Notes: generated by a model from the sequence alone, not told the origin. 64,000 bases of DNA from Oncomelania hupensis (GCA_036898135.1 CM072522.1:3055421-3119420), one strand, 5' to 3'; positions 1 through 10,544 are shown, numbered from the stretch's first letter. Made by a program: numbers and translations.

Positions 1-1304
1 CACACTTTTATACAGTAAGTATTTGTTCTAAAGCCGGAAAGTAAGGATATAACCAAGATTTAGTTAAAATTGTACAATTAGTTCATTTTATGAGTTCATC
101 TGAATCTACTTGAAATCGAAGACTGCCTATATACAGAATTTCACAGGGTGTGTCCATTCTCGTTCAACACAAGTAATGACCAAGATTTTTGTCACCTTGT
201 AAAATTCAATCTGTTTGCAGTCTATCTAGATAGACACAGTTTCACAGGGGGACACCATAGACACAATTTCACCGCGTATCGGTCCTTTCTCGTACGATAC
301 CAGGGAAAGGATTGACCACGAAACAAGATCCTCTCGCTTGGGGTCTTCATTACGCAGCAATGGTGTGTACTAGTCCCTCATGCCCTAGGTGGTACTGCAT
401 CAACCGTCAACCCGGCACCCACACCACTCCCACCCACCAGGCATCACTCACGCTCCTTTCACCAGAACCACCAGCTACTTTTTTTTTCTTGGGACTACGG
501 TATAAATCCTGACGCTCATGTCCAAGACAGATGAGTGCCCGAAACAAAAACCCTCACCGCAAGCAATTTACCCAATGGGTGGAATTGTCAAGCCCAAAGT
601 GCGTCTGAGGTCGGGATCAAACACTTATAAAGTATCGCATTCACGCTAAGAGATGACCATTTGTATTTATATAGTCATACATTTGTGTATCTAATATTTG
701 CGAAAATTGAATCTAAATGTATCCGAGCGGAGTATATGACTCCCAACTCTAGGGCCACGATCTTGAGAAAACGGCTCAACCTGAACTGTTAGTTTTAATT
801 ATCCTTCGTAAAAGGGACATAAAAATTGCTTGCCTTGCAGGGCGGAAAGTGTTTTGAGAGCACACCGGATTGCCGGCTACTAGTGCCACCACACTCGCTC
901 AGCTACCACTGCATAAAATGCCAGCCGACAGTTTAGTCCTGTTCACCCCCAAACGCAGAAGACGAAGGGTCAGGCAAGGAGAACATAATTATGTTGTGTC
1001 GCCTTGTCCTGCATAATCCGGGTCCAAGCACAAACCCAAGGATTCTGCACAGCAGGAATCACCCAAAGCCAGACTAACAACACGGGAACAAACTCCCTCT
1101 AGCAGCCTCAAGGGGACTATATATCCCAAGCGTGACCAGTCACCTACCGCATAAACTTCGTGTCCGACCGTCTAAAAGATCGTATGTTGTAGGCACTGGG
1201 TGACTTATTGCACACAGAATACATATACAAGCGCGAAAAACATGGAGTATGTGCGTGACTAGACCAACCATTACAATATCAGCGGCCTTCCTGTGGCCGG
1301 TCTT
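1..1304. other. No gene recognised
   Basis: No coding frame here resembles a known family. Positions about 500-545 resemble the middle of a dispersed repeat seen better at 7685-7990. Positions about 140-310 hold a loose twofold repetition (TTTCACAGGG-type words followed by a TCTCGT word). I see nothing else. Confidence 0.5.
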
Positions 1305-2694
1305 TGTGACGGTGGGTTCTATTGTTGCTGGGTTCTGCACAATTTTATTCTATAACCCACTCGTCGTTCGTCTGCAGAGATTGGCTAGTTAAAACGCCCT
1401 ATGACTAATCTTAATACATTTATATGTTTGGCCCAGTCTGTGTGAGGATGGTGTTACAGAGATAGGGAGAAAAGTGTAATAGATTCACTGACACACTAGC
1501 TCTCGCACGGCTATGAAACATAAATAGTCCAGCCACTTATATCACACATATAATAAATATCACGCATTTATTTCCTCTACTCTATACATAATTTTCTAAT
1601 CACTACTCTAACTTAAATGTCCAAAACTTAATACAGCTAGGATTAAACTTAACAGTCCAAAAGTCACTTCGAGTGGTTCGGAGAATGGGTAGATCATTGA
1701 TGGATATATTCTGCTACTGTTCTCGATACTTGCTACTGTCTCATCACTGGGCTTATTGGTCTTTTTCATGAAGAGTGGACTACCGCACAGTCCCTATAGA
1801 TCAGTGTTCGTGCACTTGTTCTATAGAACTTAGCTTTAAGGTCAAGGTGCGGTGCTGTTGCCTTCTCATCTCGGTTGTTTCACTACTGAGCTATTGAAGC
1901 TCAGTGCTCAATGCTCAATCGCAGACCGCGTGTTCGGGATGACCCTCAATGGGGTCTATCTTCTGCCGCGGACCAAGCCTGCTTGCTTACAAAGGGAATG
2001 CAGAGCGTCTCACTGTTGGCGGAAACAGCCCTCAGCGGGATCATCTCTACTTATACAGATAAGAGACGAATAATCTTTTAAGTCCGTGGTCCACTGGAAT
2101 CTCCAACATAATTCCTATATATATATATATACATCATGGCTAAAATAAACACAGGGAGAAGTAATTAATAATATACATCTTCTCCGGTACAGCCACTGGT
2201 CTGCAATAATGCAGATATGAGAAATAACAGTGGGTCAGCAGGGGCTACCTCGGGGTGTTGAAAACCGGTCGCGTGGGTCAGCCACGTGGTCAAGCAAAGT
2301 ATTACTAACATTCACAATCATAAAACATGGCAAGACTTCACAAACATAATCCAATAACAATATCAATAAATCGCGGTGAGACAAAAGATCGATCATTTAC
2401 CTTGTTGACAATGTCAGGCTATGGCTATACTGCGATGAATAAATTTCACCCGTCACCTGCGTAGTCTTCTGGGAGATCTTTCAGATCTTTCTCTCGGTTG
2501 TGGTTTTAGACAAAGACTTATCTACCTTAACGCTGTGGTCAGCTAAAGCACGCGATATCCCAAGAATCTTTGCGCTCTCGCGGGGGATGACGGATATAGG
2601 TCAGCTGGATTATGACACGGCCTACCTTAGCGAAGACATATGCTTAGAACAAAACTAACTTTTGTCGTCTGCTAGGGAACGACTTTAGGTTACA
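1305..2694 (-). mobile_element. Solo LTR, 1.3-kb family, diverged copy
   Basis: On the minus strand the segment starts TGTAACC and ends CCACCGTCACA, the same kind of ends as the copies at 11530-14381 and 34308-35644. Conserved blocks match those copies: the GAGGAAATAAATG polyadenylation-signal region, a GGCTGGACTA block, a GAGAGCTAGTGTG block, a CCAGCAACAATAGA block near the 3' end, and a TGACATTGTCAA-type word near the 5' end. No internal retroviral domains adjoin it, so it is read as a solo LTR. I see no matching target duplication (GTCTT on one side, AAGGC on the other). This copy is clearly more diverged than the other two. Confidence 0.7.
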
Positions 2695-3045
2695 AAGGCC
2701 AAAGCAGGATAAACTTTTAGAGGAGTAAAGTCTTAATACAGTGTCCAAACTAGCATCTCTGACAGTCTTATACGACTTGGAATTCGGCCTATAGTATCGT
2801 TTTATCGTAATGACTGCATAGAAGAGAACTCGCGAGGTGGCGTTATAAAGAGACGGAATGTCTTTTTAAGCTGCGTACACGCCTATTTGAGAGCTTTTAC
2901 CCCAATAATATGTTTGTATTTAGTGTCCTATGATCAGGCTATTTAGAGTACAAGTTCCAAAATATGCCCTCACATTGCCTTTATGATTGCATAAGGTTGG
3001 TGAATCCTGTAGCTTTCGTCCTGGGGCTGCTTTCGCGGAGTAAAA
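2695..3045. other. No gene recognised
   Basis: Between the solo LTR and the 5S-derived repeat I see no coding frame or repeat of a recognisable family. Confidence 0.4.
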
Positions 3046-3320
3046 AGGTAAAGGTGTCCTAATAACCTTTCGGTCGTTGGGGAGGGAAGCGTTTGGGACC
3101 TTCCTTTTCTCTAGGCCAGCTTAATGAGGTCAGTGCCTATCTCTTCTCCTTCGCAGCTTTACCTTCCCCGGTTCTAAACAGATCCAGATACCCATTCACA
3201 GCTGGGTGGACTGAGATGTGTCGCGCGCTTGTTACAATCTTTTTTTTGTGTCGTTTGGTTGTTGTCTGCCAAGCATGGTCACCCATTCAAGTACTAACCG
3301 GACGTTGCTTAACATGAAAC
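3046..3320 (-). mobile_element. 5S rRNA-derived SINE, copy 1
   Basis: Read on the minus strand, the head (3313 to about 3277) matches the internal promoter part of 5S rRNA: GTTAAGCAACGTC, then GGTTAGTACTTG and ATGGGTGACC, lacking about six bases between the two blocks. The body follows, and the 3' end is a CCTTTACC-type tail near 3046-3060. The copy at 8825-9045 shares the body (a GGGGAAGGTAAAG block, a CTCATTA.GCTGGCC block, a CTTCCCTCCCC-like block) and the same tail, in the same orientation. A 5S-derived head with Pol III control elements defines the SINE3 class. Assignment is by eye; the 5S match is strong, the element limits are approximate. Confidence 0.72.
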
Positions 3321-3346
3321 ATTGCTTGCGCGTGTCCAAACCTTGT

Positions 3347-3530
3347 CCCTTGTCATCTCCATCTTCCTATACGCTTGCGAAACATGGACCCTCACAGCAG
3401 AACTACAACGAAGAATACAAAGCATGGAGATGATGTGCTACAGAAGACTTCTGGGCATTTCATATAGCTAGCAAATCATCAACAACGAAGTCTGGCATAT
3501 TATCACACAAGCCATTGGACAACACGATTT
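3347..3530 (+). pseudogene. RTE-like LINE fragment (C-terminal RT region)
   Basis: This stretch is close to 33112-33295 and 51312-51490 of the better RTE-like copies, from the CTTGTCATCTCCATCTTC word to ACAACACGAT. It encodes part of the region after the reverse transcriptase palm and has stops, so it is a dead fragment. It lies directly beside the 5S-derived SINE. Confidence 0.85.
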
Positions 3531-3870
3531 GCCTAAGTTTGAAAAAATTGGGTTCAGACTAACTTTAACACAGCACACATCTCAGTCAGACCGCGTTTTA
3601 CGCATAGCCACGGTATAATCACTGCATAGCCGACAGATCCAGTGTGACCATATACTTAACAGGACATTTTTGGACTCAACAGTCACCGTGTGACCTTGAC
3701 GACAATTGACCACAAGTGACGGAAGGGACGAGGGAATAGAGAGAGAGATGGAGGGGGAGGGGGAAAAGGGAGGGGCACAGACAGGAGAGAGCAGCTAAAA
3801 TAAAACGTGTTCTTGTGAATGTACTGTAGGTCAATACATCAATCTACCTGCCTAAGCCCATTCCCACCCC
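3531..3870. other. No gene recognised
   Basis: The stretch has no family-like coding frame; around 3720-3780 it becomes purine-rich (GA/GGGA). Confidence 0.4.
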
Positions 3871-3880
3871 CACCCCCATT

Positions 3881-3882
<2 letters not shown>

Positions 3883-3921
<39 letters not shown>
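3883..3921 (+). repeat. (CT)n microsatellite
   Basis: Pure CT dinucleotides, preceded by a CCCCCAC/CCCATTC run. Open frames through it are simple-sequence artefacts. Confidence 0.97.
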
Positions 3922-3925
<4 letters not shown>

Positions 3926-4213
3926 CTTTCCGTGGAAAGCGTAAGAAAAGGCAGTAGACAGATCGATTGTTCGATAAAACGTTGTCATTGTCTTCCCCCA
4001 CCTCACTCACCCCACCCCTTCCCACACCACTCTCTCTCTCTTTTAATCTATGATCCTCCTTCACCACCCCTCTTATCTCTCCTTCGTCCTTCCTTCCTCT
4101 CACCACACTCACTTACGTATGTTTGTGTGGGTGGAGAATGTGACTGCTAAAGTGTTTGGTTATGGCAAGTTGTTTATTGTACCAGCTAAAAGAGTAAAAT
4201 GGCATTCAAGAGG

Positions 4214-4214
4214 G

Positions 4215-4257
<43 letters not shown>

Positions 4258-4300
4258 GGAGAGAGAGACAGAGAGAGAGACAGAAAGTGAGAGAGTCCTT
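4214..4300 (+). repeat. (GA)n-rich microsatellite
   Basis: GAGA with scattered AAAG and CAGA interruptions. Frames reading Arg-Glu through it are artefacts. Confidence 0.95.
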
Positions 4301-4564
4301 GCCCTTTAAGAAGGTAAAATCACTGAGGTCCATCCAGTCTGCATGTACACTGATCCTAAGCCCTCGCCAAGCGCTTGAGCACAATTATTTCGAGGACTCC
4401 TGCCCTTTGGTCTCACGCCCACGCACATATGACCTTGATCTTGACCTTGAGGACGTAAAAGGTCAGTTTGCACGCCCACAAATGGTCAATTCCTATTGGT
4501 TCAAACAAGCCCATAGATGTGGGATTGTGGTTCTATTCATCATGATCAATATACCAAATAAAAT

Positions 4565-4704
4565 AAAATGAGGTCTAGTCTGTGCACACATGCATTCCAT
4601 CACACGGACTTTAAAGATCTAGACACGCATGTCCTATACGAGTGATTGGCAGAAACATTAACACACTCATCAAGAGCTAGGTCCTGTTCCCCTTTGGTCG
4701 TTTG
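4565..4704 (+). repeat. ~300-bp dispersed repeat, 5' part (split by solo LTR)
   Basis: GAGGTCTAGTCTGTGCACAC, then GGACTTTAAAGATCT and a CGCATGTCCTA word match the repeat best seen at 7685-7990. The repeat appears to resume after the LTR at 5419, where the GCAGCAAGTTGGCGCC and GGCTTGAGTCAGAT words of the same family occur. The LTR therefore seems to have landed inside this older copy. Confidence 0.6.
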
Positions 4705-5413
4705 TGTTACACTCGATGTTGTTTTTTATCAGTTCATTCAGCCCCGATGCTTGAAACCTAATAAAGTGTAACTCAGGTTCGTTTATCCACGCAACCCGTT
4801 CAATCATCAACAAGGCAGGAGTCGTCGTTTGAAGTTTTCCACTTTTATTCAGCACACATCAACAACTGCATACAATCGCTCAATCGCTTTTTCCACCCTA
4901 CAATTCTCAACTATGAACTTTCCACTTTTTAACAACTTTCTCAACTCTAATACAGCAGCTCTCTCTACTTTCAACTCTCTCTTATTTTGAAACAGTGCGG
5001 CACTTATATAGTCTCCACATACTCCAGAACAAACGAGAATACCCCTGCATAAAACACCACAACCAATCAGAATTAATTTCATCATCACTGTCTCACGTCA
5101 TACAACCCTATTTGGAATGCAAGCTTCCATGGTTACCACTAGAACTATCCATACGCTTCGATCGATAGTAAACAACAAATTCTCGAAAATTCTCAAATAA
5201 TATCGACCAACTAAAAACACCAACGGTATACAAAGCCTCTTCTAATAACAACGCAAAATCAAAAGATAAATATACTCTATTATTGCATGCTTAGCAAAAC
5301 AAAACGATCCGATCTATCGCGCGCGTCACACACGCAAGCCTACCATCGCACGCGCTTCACACATAATATCATGTGCATTTCACACGCACCATCATGCGCG
5401 TTTCAACATAACA
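4705..5413 (-). mobile_element. Solo LTR (709 bp), Gmr1-like LTR relative, GTTTG target duplication
   Basis: On the minus strand it starts TGTTATGTTGAAACGCG and ends GAGTGTAACA. It shares with the 352-bp LTRs at 19656 and 25778 the CGATAGATC-type start region, the GCGATTGAGCGATTGTATGC word, the TGTGTGCTGAATAAAAGTGG polyadenylation-signal word, the GAACGGGTTGCGTGGA word and a GGGGCTGAAT word. It is about twice as long as those LTRs. The flanks are perfect 5-bp target duplications, GTTTG at 4700-4704 and 5414-5418. No internal region remains, the usual result of LTR-LTR recombination. The minus-strand frame inside (5088-4849) is not a recognisable protein. Confidence 0.85.
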
Positions 5414-5418
5414 GTTTG

Positions 5419-5500
5419 GTTGTCTGGTCTTTGGATGTATGCATCGAGCAGCAAGTTGGCGCCTTTGGTGGCTTGAGTCAGATGCTGTTCCCGATCAGGG
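5419..5500 (+). repeat. ~300-bp dispersed repeat, 3' part after the solo LTR
   Basis: Contains the GCAGCAAGTTGGCGCC and GGCTTGAGTCAGAT words found in other copies (7890-7925, 9345-9400, and on the minus strand near 8240-8290). Read as the continuation of the repeat begun at 4565. Confidence 0.5.
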
Positions 5501-5559
5501 TCTTTATGTGTATTTGTCTGGCACAAAGCAGCAAGCTGGGCGCATTAAATTAAAGCCTG

Positions 5560-6036
5560 TTGCCACTAACATCTTCAATAGCAGTGGAATTCCCTTCCCT
5601 CCCATATCCGCAACATTCAATCAACACAGGCATTCAAAAAGGCCCTCAAAACCCACCTCTTCAAACTGCATTATTCACACTGATTTGTATCCCGCTGCCA
5701 TTCTCTCCTTTTTTGTCTCTGTCTGATCCGTAAGTGTGTACACGGCTGTAAATATTTATACTGTTTTCCTTTCCTGGGTCTAACCGGGCATATAAATACC
5801 TGTGAATAGGTTTTTGCTATTCTATTTTTGTCTTTTTGTCATTTTGTACATAGTTGTAAATAGTTTTTACTTTTACTATTCCGTCTTTTGGTGTATCGTA
5901 GCAAAAGCGATGTTTGATCGAGTGCATGTATTTTTATGTAATGACTATGTAAAGCGCGGTGAGTCTGGTCGTAGGCTGGAGTACCCGCTATATAAAAATC
6001 CGTTATTATTATTATTAGTAGTAGTAGTAGTATTAG
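5560..6036 (+). mobile_element. LINE 3' end, C-terminus plus 3' UTR and (TTA)n tail
   Basis: Around 5600-5670 the translation gives a short LKTHLF-like run (in the DNA, CTCAAAACCCACCTCTTC), typical of the last residues of CR1/L2-type LINE ORF2. A 3' UTR follows with TTGTAAATAGTT-like repeats, then an AAAGCGCGGTGAGTCTGG block and a CGCTATATAAA block directly before a (TTA)n then (GTA)n tail at 6001-6035. The rest of the element is absent, as expected of a 5'-truncated insertion. The family is not identified. Confidence 0.6.
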
Positions 6037-6462
6037 TTCATCACCAGCTAAAGCGCTATATAACAAGAATTCTAATGATTATAAATACATCCTCCACATG
6101 TATAAATTCAGCTAGTTGTATACATCTTACTCCTTGTTTAAACATGTCACGCATTCTAAGTTCGCACTGAACACAGTTTTCAATTATTTTACGCATTTGA
6201 AACCCACTTTAGTATTTTACGCATTGCTTACACACTTGACACATTTTTGGCGCATTTCACGCACTTTGCCACCACCATCAGCCCAGATTATAATCTTCCT
6301 ATGACGATATGGATTTCGCACAATGCAACGTTCTGTGTTGTCTGTCAGCCGAGACTGTTTGTGCAACGCGCGGCATACCGGAAGCTGACAGGGAAAGAGG
6401 TTTAGGACAGCAAAGACTACCAAAAATTCTCCTTCTGATCCATAAGGTCAGAGGTCAACATT
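6037..6462. other. No gene recognised
   Basis: AT-rich DNA with repeated ACGCATT/TTACGCATT words near 6190-6265 (a degenerate short tandem pattern). No coding family is seen. Confidence 0.4.
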
Positions 6463-6526
6463 CTGACAAATATCCATGTCCATTGCCGTGAAGAATGACA
6501 AATATCCATGTCCATTGCCGTGAAGA
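6463..6526 (+). repeat. 32-bp tandem duplication
   Basis: A unit beginning TGACAAATATCCATGTCCAT and ending CCGTGAAGAA occurs twice head to tail, immediately before the GAA tract. Confidence 0.95.
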
Positions 6527-6569
6527 AGAAGAAGAAGAAGAAGAAGAAGAAGAAGAAGAAGAAGAAGAA

Positions 6570-6625
<56 letters not shown>

Positions 6626-6626
6626 G
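6523..6626 (+). repeat. (GAA)n then (GAAA)n microsatellite
   Basis: About 50 bases of GAA repeats pass into GAAA repeats. The poly-Glu, poly-Lys and poly-Ser frames on either strand are artefacts. Confidence 0.97.
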
Positions 6627-7684
6627 AAAAAAAATAGCACACATAGCCGAAACTCAAAATGTTCATTTTGGTGGCGATTTTGCCACTAGGCTCACAAAGG
6701 GCATGGTCACAGCTAATCAAGGAGTACACATATACACACAACATTAATCACAACTAGGTATCACATAGGATATATAACAGACACATAATAAAATACAGGT
6801 TTTAATTTACAAAGACGACTTAAAATGTGCACAAAACAAAAATTAATTAAAAACAAAAATACCCATAGGAATATCTTACCTCGCCTGCTCCCATCCCTCC
6901 CCCTTTCCCCTATCCACACCCCAACAGATTTCCAAATAGCTCAAACTACAAAAAAAAATGCAGATAGAAATTAGGAGTTAATTTACACATTAAAAGAAAT
7001 CAACCCTAAAAGCCATATTGGAAACACGTCAAACTGAAATCTCGCACAAAACCCATGATGTGTTTTTGTACGAGCATTTTTATCGTCTGTCTAAATGTAT
7101 GCCAAATGTGGACATGACAATACACTCTGTTTGCGCATCCATTTAGCTCTCTTCCGCCACAGAAAGTAGTTCCTTTTGATGTTGATGCTTCGCGTCATCG
7201 GGGGTTGAAAACTGCGGAAGAGGTGGGCAGAGTTTAGTAAACATGTATCCTGCCGATAATGAGAAATAGGAAGCTAAAAGAATATTTAAGTATGATTTTT
7301 TTTACGTCGCTTTTAAGTTTCCGTGTTTTATGACAAAGTGTTTTTAATCCTTTCTTCACCCTCACTTTTTGTCTTTCCAGACTTATCTGAAAATATTTGA
7401 AAATAGTCGAAAATCAGAACGAGCATCAGTCTGTCTGTCGGTCGGTCCGCGGAATGCTATTTGTAAAAGAAACATTCAACAGAATTTCGACAAATTTTAT
7501 AATAACATTACCAGAGTTTGTGGCCAGCTTCCCGCGCCTTTGTATTTGCACTTCCTCAAAGGTTAAGGTCGCTGTGGTGAATTCTTGGCTAAACTCGTTT
7601 TGTTTGTGGAAATGCATTTGACAGGCGTGCTATCTTGTTAGTACATTTGTTATGTAAGACTATTTGTTCAAATTATATTTGTTT
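6627..7684. other. No gene recognised
   Basis: AT-rich intergenic DNA. Short frames near 7369-7620 lack any family signature. I see no repeat shared with the rest of the window. Confidence 0.4.
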
Positions 7685-7990
7685 TAATACTCCTTCGGAT
7701 GAGAGTATAAGCCGCATTCCATCGCACAGACTCTAAAGATCCTGACGCTCATGTCCTAGACGGGTGAGTGCCGGCTACACAAATAAGCCCAGTAAACACT
7801 AGATCCCTTTTCCCCATACCCGATCGCCCAAGATTGTTTTCCCAGTGATCTAGGCGTCAGAATACGCGCCCAAAGGCTGTTAGTGGGCGCCCGGGCGGCT
7901 TGAGTTAGATTATGTATCGGCCAGCGCCTTGAGCAGCTCTTGAGCTTAAAAAGCGCTTTACACGACCGAGTAAATAATGTTACTTTATTA
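7685..7990 (+). repeat. ~300-bp dispersed repeat, best copy
   Basis: Starts with CTCCTTCGGATGAGAG, passes through GATCCTGACGCTCATGTCC and CGGCTTGAGTTAGATTATG, and ends with AAGCGCTTTACACGACCGAG before an AT-rich tail. Partial copies lie near 500, 4565/5419, 8210 (minus), 9345, 19020 (minus), 37064 and 38204. No RNA polymerase III boxes are obvious. It may be the 3' region of a LINE or a non-autonomous element; I cannot say which. Confidence 0.65.
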
Positions 7991-8209
7991 CTATTTCTTG
8001 TTGTGTCAAATATTGTTAAAAGCATGTTTTAACTTCCAAATATTACTTATCCACAACAATGTTCTATTGTTTTATAGAAGATCATTTTTAGCCTTTCCCA
8101 CAAGAAAGAAGTTGTTGGCATTTTGATACTCTGGGACCACTTTTTTCTAACTTGTATATACGAAATGCATTCTTCTTACACATCTCTTTTCCACAAATGG
8201 TGCTCAAAG

Positions 8210-8310
8210 AATGCTCAATGTGCTGGCCCAAAAGCTGATTTAACTGAAGCTGTCCAAAGCACCAACTTGCTGCTTGAGCTGCAACAGCGCTAGACAAAAA
8301 CAATGACAAT
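8210..8310 (-). repeat. Diverged fragment of the ~300-bp repeat
   Basis: On the minus strand it carries GCAGCAAGTTGGTGC followed by a diverged version of the GGCCAGCGCCTTGAGCAG region of the 7685-7990 copy. Confidence 0.5.
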
Positions 8311-8459
8311 ATTTCACACTAACAAATGTTTTCTGACTTATATAAGTAATATATTCATCCTTTGTTTCTTTTCATATTTGCGAAATTTGAATATGAAGGT
8401 CCTAGCGTCAAGAAGTCTGCTGTAGGCATTGGTGACATATCTCCGTTTCAATACATATA

Positions 8460-8762
8460 CGAGCGTTGTGGCCAAGTGGTCTAAGGCGGGACTAACTTGC
8501 CTTGTCCACAGGCCAGAAACCAATGGCGTTTGACAGGTGTGGAATCGATCCAGCATCTGGGCGTTATGTTTCTCCAAATATTATTTACTTTCCACTCGGG
8601 CAACGTCTTCGGGGGTTTTGTCAGGGTTTGCTTCCCAACAAGATCTTAAAAACACAACTAATATTAGGTACGTTGGGTTTGGGCGCGCCACAGGCTGCGA
8701 CTACGCCTTCCCCAGAGGAGGCGGCCCGGAATTTCACATTAAAAAGGGACAATAAAGCGTTA
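8460..8762 (+). mobile_element. tRNA(Leu/Ser-like)-headed SINE, copy 1
   Basis: The head holds a tRNA A-box-like word, TGGCCAAGTGGTCTAAGGCG (8469-8488), as in class II tRNAs such as Leu, and a B-box-like region near 8537-8555 (GTGTGGAATCGATCC). The copy at 55108-55440 is homologous along its whole length, including a TTGGGTTTGGGCGCGCCACA word and the GGGACAATAAAG end. The tail here is TA-rich. The central ACTCCGG domain of the other copy is diverged here. Non-coding; expected to be transcribed by RNA polymerase III and moved by a LINE. Confidence 0.85.
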
Positions 8763-8824
8763 CTAATATATATATATATACAATTTTGCTTTGGAAGAAA
8801 TAATTTATCTGATCTATCCTTTGT

Positions 8825-9045
8825 AGGTAAAAAAGGTAAAAGGTAAAGGTAGTCCCATAGCCTTGTGGGGAGCGTGATGTTGGAGATCACACTTATCTTG
8901 GGCCAGCGTAATGAGGGTGATGCCCATCTCTCTCCCTCGCTGCTTTACCTTCCCCACCCTTAAGAGAGTAGGTACTCAGTCACAGTTGAGTCAACTGGGG
9001 GCGTTGTTATTTCTCGCTTCACCCTTTGCGGTCACCCATCCTTTG
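8825..9045 (-). mobile_element. 5S rRNA-derived SINE, copy 2 (5'-truncated)
   Basis: On the minus strand it begins with the last piece of the 5S-like head (GGATGGGTGACC), then follows copy 1 (3046-3320) through the GGGGAAGGTAAAG and CTCATTACGCTGGCC blocks to a tail of ACCTTT repeats at 8825-8850. By eye identity to copy 1 is roughly two thirds, so these are old insertions. Confidence 0.68.
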
Positions 9046-9344
9046 TATGCAATAGGAGGAAATTAGTAAATCAATAATGTAAGCTTAGCAAGATTGAAAT
9101 TTTTTTTATTCCTGTGAGTTTTGGCGAAGTGTGTGAAATGCTGGAAATATATTTGAATGGCTTGACATCTTGTTTTTACCCCCATCACGACACGACACCT
9201 TCTTTATTTTATCTCTTCTTTCTTTGTTTTTGCATTCGTCATCTCTTTGTGGTTTCTCTCGCTTCATTCATTCCTCTTCTTTCTTTTTGTTCGTTTTTCT
9301 TTATTTCTTCCTTTATATCCTTCTTATATTTTCTTCAAGCTGCA

Positions 9345-9405
9345 AGTTGGTGCCTTGGCCGGTTTGAGTTAGATCTTATTTATTAGTCAGCGCCTTTAGC
9401 AACCC
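9345..9405 (+). repeat. Fragment of the ~300-bp repeat
   Basis: GCTGCAAGTTGGTGCCTTGG, a GGTTTGAGTTAGAT word and TCAGCGCCTTTAGCA match the second half of the 7685-7990 copy. Confidence 0.55.
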
Positions 9406-9418
9406 TTTAAACTGGAGG

Positions 9419-9633
9419 GGGTGGGGGGGGGTTACTTGCGAGCGTCGCATTTCATACTTCTTCTTTTTCTTTTTCTTCTTCTTCTTCTTCCTCTCCTCCC
9501 TCTTCTTCTTGTTCTCCTTCTGCTCCATTTCCTCCTCGTTCTCCTCCTTTTCTCCCTCCTTCTCTTCCTCTTGATTCTTCTCCTTCTCCTTCTTCTTCTT
9601 CTCCTTCTTCTTCTCCTTCTTCTTCTTCTTCTA
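9419..9633 (+). repeat. G run and (CTT)n/polypyrimidine tract
   Basis: A G-rich run near 9419-9431 is followed from about 9455 by imperfect CTT/CTC repeats. Poly-Leu and poly-Glu frames here are artefacts. Confidence 0.95.
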
Positions 9634-10037
9634 CAATCAATCTTTCCATGAAAACGTCAATACTATAGTAAATTCAGAATTTCATTTTGAAGAACCACAG
9701 TCAATATTCCAACACTGTACCTTAAGAAACTCAAAGCTGCCCTGAAGGAAACGTTCCTGAGAGATTCCAACCAAATATGCTCTGGGCCCGCTGGCGTGAG
9801 TTCGCTGGGGCCATCGGCGTGAATGGTACTTGTTTAGCACATGACGAACACTAATACACTACTTAGAATAACCACAAGCTTTAGGAAGAAAAAAACTGCC
9901 TGCTTCGTTGATGCGATGGGTTTTAGCTAAAACACACATTGTACATGTACTTCATTGAACACCAAATATAGCACATTAGTTCAGCAAATACTGCTTGAAG
10001 ACAAAGAGACAAATTGGTCAAAATGGGCCCGGAATAG
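9634..10037. other. No gene recognised
   Basis: No family-like coding frame or known repeat is visible. Confidence 0.4.
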
Positions 10038-10093
10038 TAAAGGCCATGGTCTATAAGTCACTCTGTAAAGGCCATGGTCTATAAGTCACTCTA
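10038..10093 (+). repeat. 28-bp tandem duplication
   Basis: The unit GTAAAGGCCATGGTCTATAA plus GTCACTCT is present twice without a mismatch. Confidence 0.95.
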
Positions 10094-10305
10094 TCAAATA
10101 TGTGTTCACGACCACTGTAGCAATATCGCCTTAATGTTCGGTTAATCACACTTGACGTTAGTGATTTTTTGACGGTGTTCCATTAGTGGTGGTTAGAAGA
10201 CACAATTTTTAAGTGGAAGGAAGTAATTTGCAAATCAAGAGAGTGGAGAAGTCAACTATAGAGACTTTCTGAGGCTGTCCATTTGGATAAACATGCCTGG
10301 CGCCT

Positions 10306-10307
10306 AA

Positions 10308-10355
<48 letters not shown>

Positions 10356-10366
10356 TACTAATAACA

Positions 10367-10433
<67 letters not shown>

Positions 10434-10452
10434 CAACAACAATAATCATCAT
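10306..10452 (+). repeat. (AAT)n microsatellite with AAC and ATC ends
   Basis: About 130 bases of AAT repeats with a small break near 10350-10370, ending in AAC and ATC repeats. The poly-Ile, poly-Leu and poly-Tyr frames on the minus strand are artefacts. Confidence 0.97.
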
Positions 10453-10544
10453 CATCATAGTAGTAATTCAATTCAAAGAGAAAAAAAAGATCACCTCACA
10501 GCGAACTGATGCCTACCGAAAAATCAACAGTGCCGAAAAGGCAT

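Noticed and set aside
3277..3313. Functional 5S rRNA gene
   Set aside because: Only about 37 bases match, with an internal gap, and the rest is a SINE body.
4849..5088. 79-codon minus-strand frame as a secreted peptide
   Set aside because: It lies wholly inside a solo LTR aligned to two other LTRs; the hydrophobic start is chance.
6417..6747. Poly-Glu, poly-Lys, poly-Ser and Phe/Leu-rich open frames
   Set aside because: They are readings of the GAA/GAAA microsatellite in different frames.
10209..10458. Poly-Leu, poly-Ile and poly-Tyr minus-strand frames
   Set aside because: They come from the AAT microsatellite.
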